The translations under genes were made by a program, and so were the position numbers. The notes under the pieces are model-generated. The model was not told the origin of the DNA, ran no database searches, and saw only the letters and a program-made list of their open reading frames with translations. 44,872 nucleotides of DNA, taken from positions 1 through 44,872 of IMG/VR virus record IMGVR_UViG_3300045996_001246. One strand, 5' to 3'. This document shows positions 22,747 through 31,404 of this stretch, piece by piece. This DNA is from a virus. Positions within the stretch are counted from its first letter, which is position 1, and each line of letters begins with the position of its first letter.

Positions 22747-23809
22747 GTGGCGGCCGACAGAGGTCAAGCACCTCGCCGGACAAGACTCAGCCAAGACCTT
22801 GCTGCTCGCGCTCGCCCACAGTGGTGAGCTTCCTTCCGCGTTCTTGTTCAGCGGCCCCAGCGGAACCGGCAAGACTTCAGCCGCCAGAGCCTTTGCTGCC
22901 CTCATCAACTGTGAGGAGCCTCAGGACAGCCTCTCCTGCGATCAGTGCGACTCCTGCTACCAGATACGGAAGGGGACCTCCCAGGCCGTCTATGAGCTTG
23001 ACGCGGCTTCCCATGGGGGGATTGAGGATGTCCGTCTCCTGCAGGAGCTGTCCCAGTTCTCGGTGAACGAGAAATGGCGAGTCATCATCCTTGATGAGGC
23101 TCATTCCATGAGCAAGGCAGCATTCAACTCCCTGCTCAAGATCTTGGAGGAGCCTCCGGCTTCGACCATCTTTCTGCTCCTGACCACGGAGCCGGATAAG
23201 ATCCTAGAGACAGTGCGCTCGCGTTGCATGCCCATCCCCTTCCGTGCGGTGCCGGACAAGGATATCCTGCGCTGGCTTACTATGGTTGCTCAGAATGAGC
23301 AGATCGCGTTCGAGCCTAAGGCTCTGGAGGAGATTGTCCGTCTCTCTGGTGGCAGTGTTCGGGAGGCCTTGATGACTCTCGATGCTCTTATTTGGTCAGG
23401 GCCTGTGACACCAGATGCGGTGTATCAGCTTTCAGGACACTTTCCCGTAGCCCCTCTTTTGGTTCGGGCGTTTATCACTCAAGATCATGTCTCAGCCCAG
23501 AAAACACTGGCCAGCTATTTTGAGTCTTCGGGTGATGTGTCGATGTTGATCTCCGATCTGATCGAGCAATTCCAGCTTCAGTTTGCCAGCAATGCGATCT
23601 CTCCGGCCCAAATGATTGCCGCGACCAAGATTCTTTGGAATGCTCGATCCGTCAATCTTTCGTCTCGTGATTTGCGCCTGCATACAGAGGCCCTAGTCAC
23701 GATGCTGTACGGGATCTTTTATGTGGAGCCCAAAGCTGAAAAGCCGATACTACGGGAAACGACCTCCCTGTCTTCATTGGAGGAAATGGCAGCCGTAGCA
23801 GAGGAGTAG
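22733..23809 (+). CDS. dnaX: DnaX (gamma/tau)-type clamp-loader ATPase
   Basis: The 358-residue protein has IKWRPTEVKHLAGQ at its start (the 'l.rkyRP..f.dvvGQ' region), Walker A GPSGTGKTS near residues 41-49, four zinc cysteines in canonical spacing (INCEE, then CDQCDSC), Walker B IILDEAHSM near 120, and LETVRSRCMPIPF, the SRC arginine-finger segment near 160-172. The C-terminal third is helical (collar domain). Its length corresponds to the gamma form; the long tau-specific domains that bind helicase and polymerase are absent. With delta- and delta prime-like proteins at 44-2002 it would load the beta clamp encoded just upstream. Confidence 0.9.
   Translation: MLAIKWRPTEVKHLAGQDSAKTLLLALAHSGELPSAFLFSGPSGTGKTSAARAFAALINCEEPQDSLSCDQCDSCYQIRKGTSQAVYELDAASHGGIEDVRLLQELSQFSVNEKWRVIILDEAHSMSKAAFNSLLKILEEPPASTIFLLLTTEPDKILETVRSRCMPIPFRAVPDKDILRWLTMVAQNEQIAFEPKALEEIVRLSGGSVREALMTLDALIWSGPVTPDAVYQLSGHFPVAPLLVRAFITQDHVSAQKTLASYFESSGDVSMLISDLIEQFQLQFASNAISPAQMIAATKILWNARSVNLSSRDLRLHTEALVTMLYGIFYVEPKAEKPILRETTSLSSLEEMAAVAEE
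23745..23751 (+). promoter_or_regulatory. CGATACT motif inside the end of dnaX
   Basis: This copy lies inside the dnaX coding region, 62 bases before the GTG of the putative small terminase gene, the first gene of the packaging block. It may serve as a promoter for the block; a chance coding match is possible. Confidence 0.3.
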
Positions 23810-23813
23810 CGCC

Positions 23814-24257
23814 GTGAGCGAGGACCAGAATAGTCTTGATGTAGGCCTCCCAGCCTCATTCTGGAATGTTCCTGAGCCCTTCATCCCCGACCAAACTCTC
23901 CGGTTCCTGCACTCCGATCTTTCCGTTCGCCTGCGCGAGGATAATCCGGACGCCGACACCCTTGAGCTAATGGCGATCGAGCGTGTCGCCTCCCTTTACA
24001 TCTGGATGCGCGCCAAGGAGTCTGCTCAGGGATTCAGTTCTGACGCTTCCTACAAGAGCATCATCCAGCTTTGGACCACCATGGCTGCCGATCTTCGCAA
24101 GGCTCGCACCGATCTCAAGACCACTGCCGAAGCTCAGGCTGAAATCATGACCATGCTGGTCAAGGCCATCAATGACGGCCTCGCCGGAGTGGATCCAGAA
24201 ATCGCCAACACCGTGAAGCGTCGTGTGATGGAGAGCATCCAGGGAGCTGGGCGATAG
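23814..24257 (+). CDS. Putative terminase small subunit, 147 aa
   Basis: GTG 23814 follows GAGGAG. The 147-residue product is acidic and mostly helical, with a helix pair near residues 45-75 and an amphipathic helix from 85 to 130. I see no recognisable DNA-binding helix-turn-helix sequence. It sits immediately before the large terminase gene (next base after its stop), the usual position of TerS, and its size is right. TerS would recognise packaging sites on the phage DNA. The assignment is from context. Confidence 0.5.
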   Translation: MSEDQNSLDVGLPASFWNVPEPFIPDQTLRFLHSDLSVRLREDNPDADTLELMAIERVASLYIWMRAKESAQGFSSDASYKSIIQLWTTMAADLRKARTDLKTTAEAQAEIMTMLVKAINDGLAGVDPEIANTVKRRVMESIQGAGR

Positions 24258-26183
24258 ATGGCGAGCGGCGGCTACGCTCGTCGCATTGCCGCTGACATGC
24301 TTCGAGAGTCAATGCAGTCCGAGGGCGTTAAGACCTCCTCCCTCAGCGGAATCTTTGAGCGTGAGCCGGTAGACCTCACGACCTTCATCACGGACACGAA
24401 TTATTTGGCGAACCCACGTCTCGGGGACATTCAATTCGAGTTTGTCCGGCACCTGGAACAGATCTTCAAGCCTGACCTCTATCCTGCGATGGTCGAGGAA
24501 TTTGGCGTCCATTGGATGCCGGTTCGCATGGTCAACTTCCTTGTCGCCCAATGGGGTAAGGGATCCGGGAAGGACCACTGCTGCCGCATTGGTGTTGCCC
24601 GTTCTGCGGATCTATTAATGTGTCTGCGTTCTCCGCAGGAGTATTTTGGCATGCCTTCCCAGGATGATATCCACATTCTGAACGTGGCCGCCTCGGCTGA
24701 TCAGGCCCGCCGTGCCTTCTTCTCCCCGATGAAGAAGTTGTTCGTGACCAACTCCCATCTCCAGCAATTCTTCCGTGGGGATGTTAAGCCCGGGGAAATG
24801 GCAACCTCGATTCGACTTCGTAAGAATGTCGAGCTTGTCTCCGGACACTCCATGGCCGAGACCCAGGAAGGTCTGAACCTCCTGGTCGCCATCGCCGACG
24901 AAATCTCGGCCTTCAAGACGGCCGAAGAATTAGCTCGATCCGGGCGAGTGCCTGAGGGCCGTGCTCCTATGAACTCCGCAGAGGGAATTATTCGAGTTCT
25001 CTACTCCTCGGCTCGAACCCGTTTCCCGGAGAGCTTCAAGCTCGCCCAGATCTCCTATCCCCGTTTCCGTGGCGATGCTATCCAGCAGGCCACCAGAGAT
25101 GCCCGCAAGAACATTGAGCGTAACGGTGAGGAGTCTCAGTACTATGTCTCCGGACCTTACCCAACCTGGGATGTAAATCCTCGTGTCTCCAGCAAGAAGT
25201 ATTTCGCTAGCGACTATGAAGAGGATGCCGAAACCGCCCGGGCTATGTATGAGTGTGATCCTCCGGCATCCGTCAACCGGTTCATGCGCAATGATACCCT
25301 CATCGATGCCGCCTTCGAGCGCAAGATCTCTGATCCTATCGAGGTCGAATACTTTTGGGGCAAGCCAGAGAATCAGATCGAGAGTGAGTTGGCTCCGCCC
25401 GAGGTGGATAGCTGGCAGGTCCGGTTCCGCTATGCTCCGGACTTCCAGGCCATGGATGGTGCCCTGTATGCCATCCACGGAGATCTCGCTATCAAGGGGG
25501 ATCGTGCAGGCGTGGCCATGTCCCACGTTAGGACCAACGTGGAGTCCGAACCCCTCCCAGGCGACGAGACGATCGAATGGCGTCCGGTCATCAAGAATGA
25601 TTTCGTGTTCTCTTTCGAGTCCGATCTTAATGCGGTGCATCCGGTTACTGAGGAACCTGCCCCCCGAGAAATTCAGATTCGTTGGTATCGCCAGCTCATC
25701 TGGGAACTGATCGCTCGCGGATTCTGGATTGCCTCGGCCACTTTCGATCAATTCCAGTCTGCCGACATGATCCAGATCTTGGAGGCCCGTGGAGTGATTT
25801 CGGAGAAGCTCAGCCTCGACCGCAATGATAAGGTCTATCAGGTTTTCAAGGATGTGCTGTACGACAACCGTTTTGAGTCTTACTACCGGCCCCAGGTGAT
25901 CGCAGAGATCCAGGGTCTGCGTAAGCTCCCGAACGGAAAGATCGACCATCCGGATGGTGGAAGTAAGGATGAAGCTGACGCCCTTGCCGGTTCTGTATAC
26001 GGAGCGATTGAGGTTGGCGGTAATGAGGGAGAAGTCCCTATGTCGGTCAATTCGGCTCCGCCATTTACGTTCTTGGGACCTCCACCACAGAAGGGCTCCA
26101 TGCTTGGGTTCGGTGACTACAGCACCGACCTGAGTTTTGGGGTCACCGACATGTCATCTCTCAATGAGCTGTCGTTCGGATAG
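24258..26183 (+). CDS. terL: Terminase large subunit
   Basis: The 641-residue protein has the packaging ATPase motifs: Walker A as QWGKGSGKD near residues 97-105, preceded by a motif MVNFLVA strand, and Walker B as LLVAIADEIS near 211-220 (catalytic Glu after Asp). A segment with SSAR near 250 may be motif III. The nuclease half has a first acidic strand IHGDLAIKGDRAG near 409-421 and the closing DEADALAGSVYGA near 573-585, as in RNase H-like terminase nucleases. It cuts and pumps phage DNA into the prohead at the portal. It follows directly on the candidate small subunit and precedes the portal. Confidence 0.92.
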   Translation: MASGGYARRIAADMLRESMQSEGVKTSSLSGIFEREPVDLTTFITDTNYLANPRLGDIQFEFVRHLEQIFKPDLYPAMVEEFGVHWMPVRMVNFLVAQWGKGSGKDHCCRIGVARSADLLMCLRSPQEYFGMPSQDDIHILNVAASADQARRAFFSPMKKLFVTNSHLQQFFRGDVKPGEMATSIRLRKNVELVSGHSMAETQEGLNLLVAIADEISAFKTAEELARSGRVPEGRAPMNSAEGIIRVLYSSARTRFPESFKLAQISYPRFRGDAIQQATRDARKNIERNGEESQYYVSGPYPTWDVNPRVSSKKYFASDYEEDAETARAMYECDPPASVNRFMRNDTLIDAAFERKISDPIEVEYFWGKPENQIESELAPPEVDSWQVRFRYAPDFQAMDGALYAIHGDLAIKGDRAGVAMSHVRTNVESEPLPGDETIEWRPVIKNDFVFSFESDLNAVHPVTEEPAPREIQIRWYRQLIWELIARGFWIASATFDQFQSADMIQILEARGVISEKLSLDRNDKVYQVFKDVLYDNRFESYYRPQVIAEIQGLRKLPNGKIDHPDGGSKDEADALAGSVYGAIEVGGNEGEVPMSVNSAPPFTFLGPPPQKGSMLGFGDYSTDLSFGVTDMSSLNELSFG

Positions 26184-26188
26184 TGGGA

Positions 26189-26195
26189 CGATACT
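26189..26195 (+). promoter_or_regulatory. CGATACT motif, candidate -10 element
   Basis: This copy is intergenic, 5 bases after the terL stop and 28 bases before the portal ATG at 26223. A start near 26202 would leave a ~20-base leader with GAAGGG. No -35 box is evident. Confidence 0.5.
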
Positions 26196-26222
26196 CTATG
26201 CATCTGGTGAAGGGATAACAGA

Positions 26223-27809
26223 ATGGCTACGCTCGATACCTCGGATGCCGTACAACCGGCTCCGCCGCCAAAGAACCTCGGCATTGAGCTTGGCGTTGGC
26301 ACAATCTTCCCTAACAGTATTTGGATTGATCCCCTCAACCCTAACGGATCAACCATCGTCAACAAGCCAGTCGTTACTATCGACCAGCTCACAGACATGC
26401 GTCGTAGGGATGGTCAGGCTAAGGCCCTGATCCAGCTTGTGACTCTTCCACTTCGTTTGGCACTTCAGTCTGGTGAGTGGGTTTCTCCCGATGACGATGA
26501 GGAAGAGGCGACCGAGGAGGTTGAGTTCGCTAACCAAGCATGGAGCCTTCCTCCCACCGCTGGTGGTATGACCACCCCAAAGAGTAAGCTCATTCGTCAG
26601 ATTCTATTAGGATTGGTGGATGGGTTCGCGGCATTTGAGACTGTTCACCAGTATGCCGAGAATGGTCCTCTCAAGGGAAAGTACACCCCTCGCAAGCTCG
26701 CCTATCGAGATCCTCGCACCATTAAGTTCAAGGTGGATGATAAGGGAGGCTTCAACGGCTTCCAGCAGACCACCCACGACTTCCTGGGAAATCCAGTCGA
26801 TGTTTATATTCCTCGTCAAGAGGCGTGGGTCTTTACCATGCACGACGAGCTCAACCCGTTCTATGGTGTGAGCCTGTTCGAGAGTGCCTACCCACACTTC
26901 GATACCAAGAAGAAGCTCTACTACATCGCCCACATGGCTGCCCAGTTCGCAGCCGTGCCTGGCCGTGTTGGTTATGCCCCCCTCGGAGCCAAGTCTACCG
27001 ATGTTCAGGCATTCCTCAAGGCTATGGCTAACTTCGCCTTCAATGGATCCATGGTCACTTGGGACAACTATAAGGTCGAGCCTTTCGAGGGTAATTCGGG
27101 ATTCGACTTCCTCAAGCTGATCGATCACCACAACCAGCAGATGAGTAAGTCCATCCTGGCCCCATTCTTCGACCAAGAGAACCGCACGGTCCTGATCGAG
27201 AACAATGCCCAGAACGATTCTGACGCGGACCTGTTCTTGCAGTGCATGGTTTCTATCGCTGACAACATCGCCGAGAACTTGAGCCATTACTTTATGCCTA
27301 AATACATCGATTGGAACTTCGGTACCCGCCGCTACCCGGTATTCAAGCCAGGACAGCTCTCGGATTCGGCCAAGAAGGCTGTCATGCAGCTCTTCTCGAC
27401 CTTGGTGACCGCCTCGACCATTAACGCCACCCCAGAGCTGGTGCGTGAGATGGAGAAGAAGGTCTCCGCAGATGTGCTCGGACTCGACATCGACTACGAG
27501 GAGATCGAGGAGAAGGAGGCCGAGGCCGCAGAGGAGGCCCAGCGCCAGCAGGCCGAACAGGTCAAGCAAGAGAACGAGATGGCCAAGATGGAGGCTGAGA
27601 CCCAACTCCAGGCGGCCAAGGCAGCAGCCAAGGCCCCAGCCCCTGCAGCACGTCCGGGAGGCCCTGCAAGGCCCCGTAGCATCCGTTTGAGTGCGGAGGG
27701 GCAGGAGAGTGCCGGAGAGATTGACGAGCTTGTACGGGCCGCACAGGACCTGTTCCTGGCACGTCCCGATGACACCTCCGAGGAGACCCCGTGGGATGAG
27801 GGGCTGTAA
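26223..27809 (+). CDS. Portal protein, Mu gp29/DUF935-like
   Basis: The 528-residue protein has portal features: an N-terminal arm, the LTDMRRRDGQAKALIQLVTLPL region near residues 55-80 (typical of Mu gp29-like portals, where a 'd..i...l......v...++..+' helix pair occurs), a central wing with FETVHQY near 140, and a stem/clip region around 290-400. The last ~110 residues form a Glu/Gln/Ala-rich coiled coil followed by a Pro/Ala-rich flexible tail. The portal forms the dodecameric ring for DNA entry. It follows terL and precedes a MuF-like gene, the Mu-type order. Confidence 0.88.
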   Translation: MATLDTSDAVQPAPPPKNLGIELGVGTIFPNSIWIDPLNPNGSTIVNKPVVTIDQLTDMRRRDGQAKALIQLVTLPLRLALQSGEWVSPDDDEEEATEEVEFANQAWSLPPTAGGMTTPKSKLIRQILLGLVDGFAAFETVHQYAENGPLKGKYTPRKLAYRDPRTIKFKVDDKGGFNGFQQTTHDFLGNPVDVYIPRQEAWVFTMHDELNPFYGVSLFESAYPHFDTKKKLYYIAHMAAQFAAVPGRVGYAPLGAKSTDVQAFLKAMANFAFNGSMVTWDNYKVEPFEGNSGFDFLKLIDHHNQQMSKSILAPFFDQENRTVLIENNAQNDSDADLFLQCMVSIADNIAENLSHYFMPKYIDWNFGTRRYPVFKPGQLSDSAKKAVMQLFSTLVTASTINATPELVREMEKKVSADVLGLDIDYEEIEEKEAEAAEEAQRQQAEQVKQENEMAKMEAETQLQAAKAAAKAPAPAARPGGPARPRSIRLSAEGQESAGEIDELVRAAQDLFLARPDDTSEETPWDEGL

Positions 27810-28099
27810 TGCCTATCAACGAGATCAAGGGCTACACGAAGACCCTCAAGAGCGGCAAGCAGGTCCAGGTTCGTGACTATCGCCGCGAGCAGAACGACGC
27901 CCAGGCCCAGGTAGCGGCAGCCACCCCGGGCCGTCCACCGATGGCAGGCAAGCCGGGAATGTTTGCGAACGGGCGTTCGATTCCTGGCATCTGGCTCAAT
28001 GATAGCCGGATCACAGTTGATCGTCCAACCACCGCACAGGCTCAGAAGCTTCGTAAGAAGAGGGGAACGGCTAAGCCCTTGGTTCCGAGGACTAAGTGA
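27809..28099 (+). CDS. Basic hypothetical protein, 96 aa
   Basis: The start overlaps the portal stop (TAATG). The product opens KGYTKTLKSGKQVQVRDYRR, a short basic module I have seen in head-region proteins of actinophages, and is otherwise Pro/Ala/Gly-rich with basic residues throughout, including the C-terminal KKRGTAKPLVPRTK. A nucleic-acid or capsid contact is plausible. It ends in a GTGA overlap with the MuF-like gene. Confidence 0.6.
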   Translation: MPINEIKGYTKTLKSGKQVQVRDYRREQNDAQAQVAAATPGRPPMAGKPGMFANGRSIPGIWLNDSRITVDRPTTAQAQKLRKKRGTAKPLVPRTK

Positions 28100-28746
28100 C
28101 CAAGGAAGAGTTGCGGGCTAAGATATATAGCCTTGATCCCGGGGCCTGGCAAATAGCCGAGGCCCTTACTCTTTTGCGTCTTGTTCTGGAGAATAATCCT
28201 CAAAGGACGATCGAGGAGATTCTTGAACGCTCCGATGCCGCCCAGGCTATCGAGACAATCGATGAATGGCTGGCTGAGACCACCCAAGCCGCTCAAGCCC
28301 TGGCCGGAATGCTCACACCCAAGATTAGTACTGCAATCCAGTCTGACACTAGTACCACTCTGGCCAAGTTGGAGTCGGATACCCGATTCTCCCGAGAGAC
28401 GATGTTGCAGGGGACTCCCCAGAAATGGGGTGCCGGAATCATTCTGAGAATGCGATGGCTCCTGGCTTGGATGGTCCGCAATCTAGATTTGGTGATGGAT
28501 GCTCCCTACAAGGTGTGGCGCTCACGCCTGGCCAACAACTCATGCCGGTTTTGTCTAGGTCTGCACGGCGCTGTGATACCGGCCAAGAACTCATTCCGGC
28601 CGCTGGCTCGTAGGCTCGGATGGACCAGGTTCTACGGAGGATTGTATGGACCTCCTCTCCATCCCGCATGCCAATGCTGGCTCGAACCCGTATCGCGTGA
28701 GGTCTATGAGGCATTGACTCAGCAGGGAAGGTTCCGGGCCTTCTGA
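28096..28746 (+). CDS. MuF-like minor head protein
   Basis: The GTG start overlaps the previous stop. The 216-residue protein is helical for the first ~150 residues. It then shows the MuF signature: CRFCLGLHG near 154-162 and GPPLHPACQCWL near 189-200, i.e. the C-x-x-C...HPxCxC pattern of phage Mu gpF and SPP1 gp7. Such proteins are packaged with the portal and may be ejected with DNA. The position next to the portal fits exactly. Compared with MuF proteins it is small and carries no extra toxin domain. Confidence 0.85.
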   Translation: MTKEELRAKIYSLDPGAWQIAEALTLLRLVLENNPQRTIEEILERSDAAQAIETIDEWLAETTQAAQALAGMLTPKISTAIQSDTSTTLAKLESDTRFSRETMLQGTPQKWGAGIILRMRWLLAWMVRNLDLVMDAPYKVWRSRLANNSCRFCLGLHGAVIPAKNSFRPLARRLGWTRFYGGLYGPPLHPACQCWLEPVSREVYEALTQQGRFRAF

Positions 28747-28753
28747 CGATACT
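28747..28753 (+). promoter_or_regulatory. CGATACT motif, candidate -10 element
   Basis: It starts on the first base after the MuF stop, 24 bases upstream of the most likely ATG at 28777. Confidence 0.5.
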
Positions 28754-28776
28754 TTGGTGTGACGAAAGGGATACCC

Positions 28777-29190
28777 ATGGCTGACGAGGTTGAATACACC
28801 GACGAGGAACGCATTGAGGCGTACCGCACCGTTGCTAACTTCACCGCCCCAGAGCACCTGGCCGTAAAGCTCATGTCGGACAGCCTGTATCTGTCACCGA
28901 TTGATGAGCTCGTGGTTAAGCTAGCCCGCCCGAAGGATTCCCTCGATCGATCCCCTAAGAAGAACTGGGTTGAGAACGTAGGAGGATTGCCAGCCTACAT
29001 TCGCAGGATTGCCAACGACCTCCACAAGGAGCGTGGCATGAGCATCTCCCGGGCCATCGCCACAGCAATCAGCATCTGCAAGAAGTGGGCCGCAGGCGGA
29101 AAGAATGTCAAGGCCGATACCAGGGCAAAGGCTGCCAAGGCTATCGCAGAATGGGAAGCCAAGAAGGCTCGCAGCGGTCGGAAGAAGTAG
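28777..29190 (+). CDS. Small head-region protein, 137 aa
   Basis: ATG 28777 follows GAAAGGGA; an in-frame start 18 bases upstream would lie in the motif leader. The 137-residue product has an acidic N-terminal half and a C-terminal module (NWVENVGGLPAYIRRIAN, then SRAIATAISICKKWAAGG and AKAIAEWE) that I recognise as a small recurring helical domain in phage and prophage structural loci. Its function is unknown. The position between MuF and a surface-type protein suggests a virion or assembly role. Confidence 0.65.
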   Translation: MADEVEYTDEERIEAYRTVANFTAPEHLAVKLMSDSLYLSPIDELVVKLARPKDSLDRSPKKNWVENVGGLPAYIRRIANDLHKERGMSISRAIATAISICKKWAAGGKNVKADTRAKAAKAIAEWEAKKARSGRKK

Positions 29191-29191
29191 C

Positions 29192-30217
29192 ATGTTCAAC
29201 GTCGAAGGATGGAAAGTATCCACCTGGCGAGAGCTGGAGATCGGCGCGGACGAGACATTGCAGTCCTTCGTTATCGATGGTTCTCGGATAATCGCCTCTC
29301 AGGGTGTTCCGGTCAAGGGTCAGGATGTAGAGAATCTCCGCCTTACCCTCATGGACTCCGGAGGCAATCGCCTTGAGACAGCTACGCTTGTCGGTGGAGG
29401 CCATGGAACTATTATTTCCGGTCTCGGCGGGCTCAAGATCGTTCTGGATTTCCATGGTCAGCTTGCCGAATTCGCCTGGAAGGCGGGCACCCACACCCTA
29501 TCCTCTCCGAGCCTGAAGCCTTGGGGAGGGGTCTACCAGCGTGGAGCTGTCTATGCCTCCGTTGATATCGCGAACAAGAACGCCCTTTTCCGCAAGAGCC
29601 TGGACGCCGACACCAAGGAATATACCGTGGTGCCGCTGTTCGAGGTCCGTGACCAGAACATGATCCCTCCCCTGGGGCAGTTCACTCTTTCACAGGCGGG
29701 CAAGGTTTTCCAGGGAATGGCTCTTTGGAAGGACCAGATGTTCTGGCTCGCAGGCACTGCCAAGGCCGACCAGCGCCTCTACAGCTACGACATCCGCACC
29801 GGCAGGAAGCAATGGGATCGTCCTGCAGCTTATCTCAAGACTCCGAACCAAGAACCGGAGGGAGTGTTCGTCTCCTCCCAGTGGGTGGTCAGCGGTAACC
29901 CGATGGTCTACATCGGTTACACAGTGAGGTTCTACAATTCGGACGGATCTTTTAGGCGTCGTTCCTTCATCGTGCGACTCCGAGACCATGACTCTAGACT
30001 CACCACGGATGCCGGACAGTACTATGTGGATCCTGCCAAGGTGAGCACCCATCTCAACGGTCGCAATGCAGCACGCGAGATTGTCAAGCAGCGCCCTCCG
30101 GGTTTTAATCTCTGGGGGGAGAAGATCATCACGAAGTGGGATCAAAAGCAGCTCGTCACCACCTACGGCACTCATTACGATATGCGATTTTTGGCGAAGG
30201 GAGCTTTCGGTGGGTGA
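29192..30217 (+). CDS. Beta-propeller-like surface protein, 341 aa
   Basis: From ATG 29192 the product is 341 residues. Repeated blocks of four strands with small turns (e.g. TLQSFVIDGSRIIASQG, VFQGMALWKDQMFWLAG and SYDIRTGRKQWDRPA) suggest a beta-propeller like the helveticin J/receptor-binding type, where 'vQ.fai....iy..' repeats recur. There is no signal peptide, membrane helix or catalytic signature. Propellers of this kind in virions bind host glycans. It is encoded within the head cluster, so it could be a head fibre. The fold is inferred from strand pattern only. Confidence 0.5.
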   Translation: MFNVEGWKVSTWRELEIGADETLQSFVIDGSRIIASQGVPVKGQDVENLRLTLMDSGGNRLETATLVGGGHGTIISGLGGLKIVLDFHGQLAEFAWKAGTHTLSSPSLKPWGGVYQRGAVYASVDIANKNALFRKSLDADTKEYTVVPLFEVRDQNMIPPLGQFTLSQAGKVFQGMALWKDQMFWLAGTAKADQRLYSYDIRTGRKQWDRPAAYLKTPNQEPEGVFVSSQWVVSGNPMVYIGYTVRFYNSDGSFRRRSFIVRLRDHDSRLTTDAGQYYVDPAKVSTHLNGRNAAREIVKQRPPGFNLWGEKIITKWDQKQLVTTYGTHYDMRFLAKGAFGG

Positions 30218-30392
30218 GTCAATTAAGACCATCGAGGCCTACACTATCGAGATCAAGTACTACTTCGATGAGAATGGTGTCGAATATGTGAGTGTAGAAC
30301 CGAGCGAGGACATGAGCAGCACAATGCTGGTCGGTGTTTTAGAGATGGCGAAGTTCCATATCCGCTTTCCTCCCGAGGAAGATGAAGACTGA
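30210..30392 (+). CDS. Hypothetical protein, 60 aa
   Basis: GTG 30210 overlaps the end of the propeller-like gene by 8 bases and follows AAGGGAG. The frame is open further upstream but only as an overlap. The product is acidic, with strands (TIEIKYYFDENGVEYVSV) and a helix, and ends PPEEDED. No motif is known. Confidence 0.55.
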   Translation: MGESIKTIEAYTIEIKYYFDENGVEYVSVEPSEDMSSTMLVGVLEMAKFHIRFPPEEDED

Positions 30393-30395
30393 GGC

Positions 30396-30402
30396 CGATA
30401 CT
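30396..30402 (+). promoter_or_regulatory. CGATACT motif, candidate -10 element
   Basis: This copy is intergenic, 3 bases after the stop of the 30210 gene and 40 bases before ATG 30442. A 12-base palindrome begins just downstream. Confidence 0.5.
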
Positions 30403-30407
30403 TGCTG

Positions 30408-30419
30408 TAGTACGTACTA
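30408..30419. promoter_or_regulatory. Perfect 12-base palindrome, possible operator or RNA hairpin
   Basis: TAGTACGTACTA reads identically on both strands and sits 6 bases downstream of the CGATACT motif, at or near the predicted transcription start. It could bind a dimeric regulator. There is no T-tract, so it is not a terminator. Confidence 0.4.
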
Positions 30420-30441
30420 ACGCCCTTTAGGAGGGTTTCTC

Positions 30442-30873
30442 ATGGCTCTACTTAGATTTGGTCGCACTAACCGTCTGCGCGAGATTGCAGCCGCCAACGT
30501 GACCGCTGACACCGAAGTTCTCCGCAAGGGCGAGGCAGGCTACATCTCCGAGACCGGAGAGATTCGCGTCGGGGATGGAACCAACACCTTCCTGAACCTT
30601 AAGGGCGGTTCTCGTGTTCGCGGAGTCCGTACCGCAACCGCGACCGGAAACGTTACTCGTTCCGATGATGTCGTGATCGTGAACTCTGGTTCTGCCACGA
30701 CCCAGACCCTGCCTTCCGCAGTTTTGAACTCCGGTCGCGCATTCACGATCAAGAACCGTGGTGCCGGTACCGTAACCGTAGCTGCTGTTGCTGGCACCGT
30801 GGAGACGACCTCCCTGGCTACCAACGCCTCAGCTCGTTACGTATCCGATGGCGCCAACTGGTACGCCATCTGA
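30442..30873 (+). CDS. Head fibre or decoration-type protein, 143 aa
   Basis: A ribosome site (GGAGGG) sits in a small CCCT/AGGG hairpin 6 bases before ATG 30442. The N-terminal half includes LRKGEAGYISETGEIRVGDG near residues 28-47, the pattern of the N-terminal domain of tropism determinants and head fibres ('GEl.....tg.l.iGDG'). The C-terminal half is a repetitive beta domain (residues 60-143, ending SDGANWYAI) similar in style to the tip of the 13895 fibre. A trimeric fibre on the capsid is the likely form. Codon use is strongly biased, suggesting high expression. Confidence 0.6.
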   Translation: MALLRFGRTNRLREIAAANVTADTEVLRKGEAGYISETGEIRVGDGTNTFLNLKGGSRVRGVRTATATGNVTRSDDVVIVNSGSATTQTLPSAVLNSGRAFTIKNRGAGTVTVAAVAGTVETTSLATNASARYVSDGANWYAI

Positions 30874-30916
30874 GCCGAGTGAATAGCTCCGCACGCTTTC
30901 TCCTTGGTAGGTCCTC

Positions 30917-31381
30917 ATGACAGTCGTTCGTGAGGACTTTGCCAAGGAGACTTTGCGTTATCTGGGCATTACGGATCCAGATTCCCTAGCCAAGTGGGCA
31001 AAGAGCAAGGGCCTCCTCGGAGTCTATATCTTTTTCCGTGCCCGCACCACCTACATGTCTGGCGCTTGGCAGGTTGTTCGTCCAGGATACAAGACTGACC
31101 CCAATACCTTGGCCACCAACCTAGGTCGTAAGACCTTCAAGTTTGAGGGTCTTCGGGAGAAGCACCTCGCCGAGCAGAGGGCCAAGGACTGGGCCGACAA
31201 TGAGTTCGGGGGAGGCCACTCCATCGGATGGTGGCGAATCGAGCATTTTGGTCCGAATTTATTTCCCGAGTCAGTGGCCCGGGAGCTCAATCGGTTCCTG
31301 CCTGAGCTGAAGATCTACGCTCAGAGGCAGCATACGGTCAAAAAGAAGGCCGCGAAGAAGCCTAGTCGATACTTTGATTAA
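30917..31381 (+). CDS. Hypothetical head-region protein, 154 aa
   Basis: The 154-residue product is basic in its tail (VKKKAAKKPSRYFD) and rich in aromatic residues (e.g. WWRIEHFGPNLFP). No catalytic pattern is visible. The start follows a weak ribosome site (TTGGTAGG). The CGATACT motif at 31367 lies within its last codons. Its position between the putative head fibre and a peptidoglycan-binding protein suggests a structural role. Confidence 0.55.
   Translation: MTVVREDFAKETLRYLGITDPDSLAKWAKSKGLLGVYIFFRARTTYMSGAWQVVRPGYKTDPNTLATNLGRKTFKFEGLREKHLAEQRAKDWADNEFGGGHSIGWWRIEHFGPNLFPESVARELNRFLPELKIYAQRQHTVKKKAAKKPSRYFD
31367..31373 (+). promoter_or_regulatory. CGATACT motif at the end of the 30917 gene
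   Basis: The motif lies 9 bases before the TAA stop and 32 bases before the GTG at 31405. It could drive the peptidoglycan-binding and protease genes. Confidence 0.45.
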
Positions 31382-31404
31382 CCGTATGCAGAAGGGAGCC
31401 TCCA

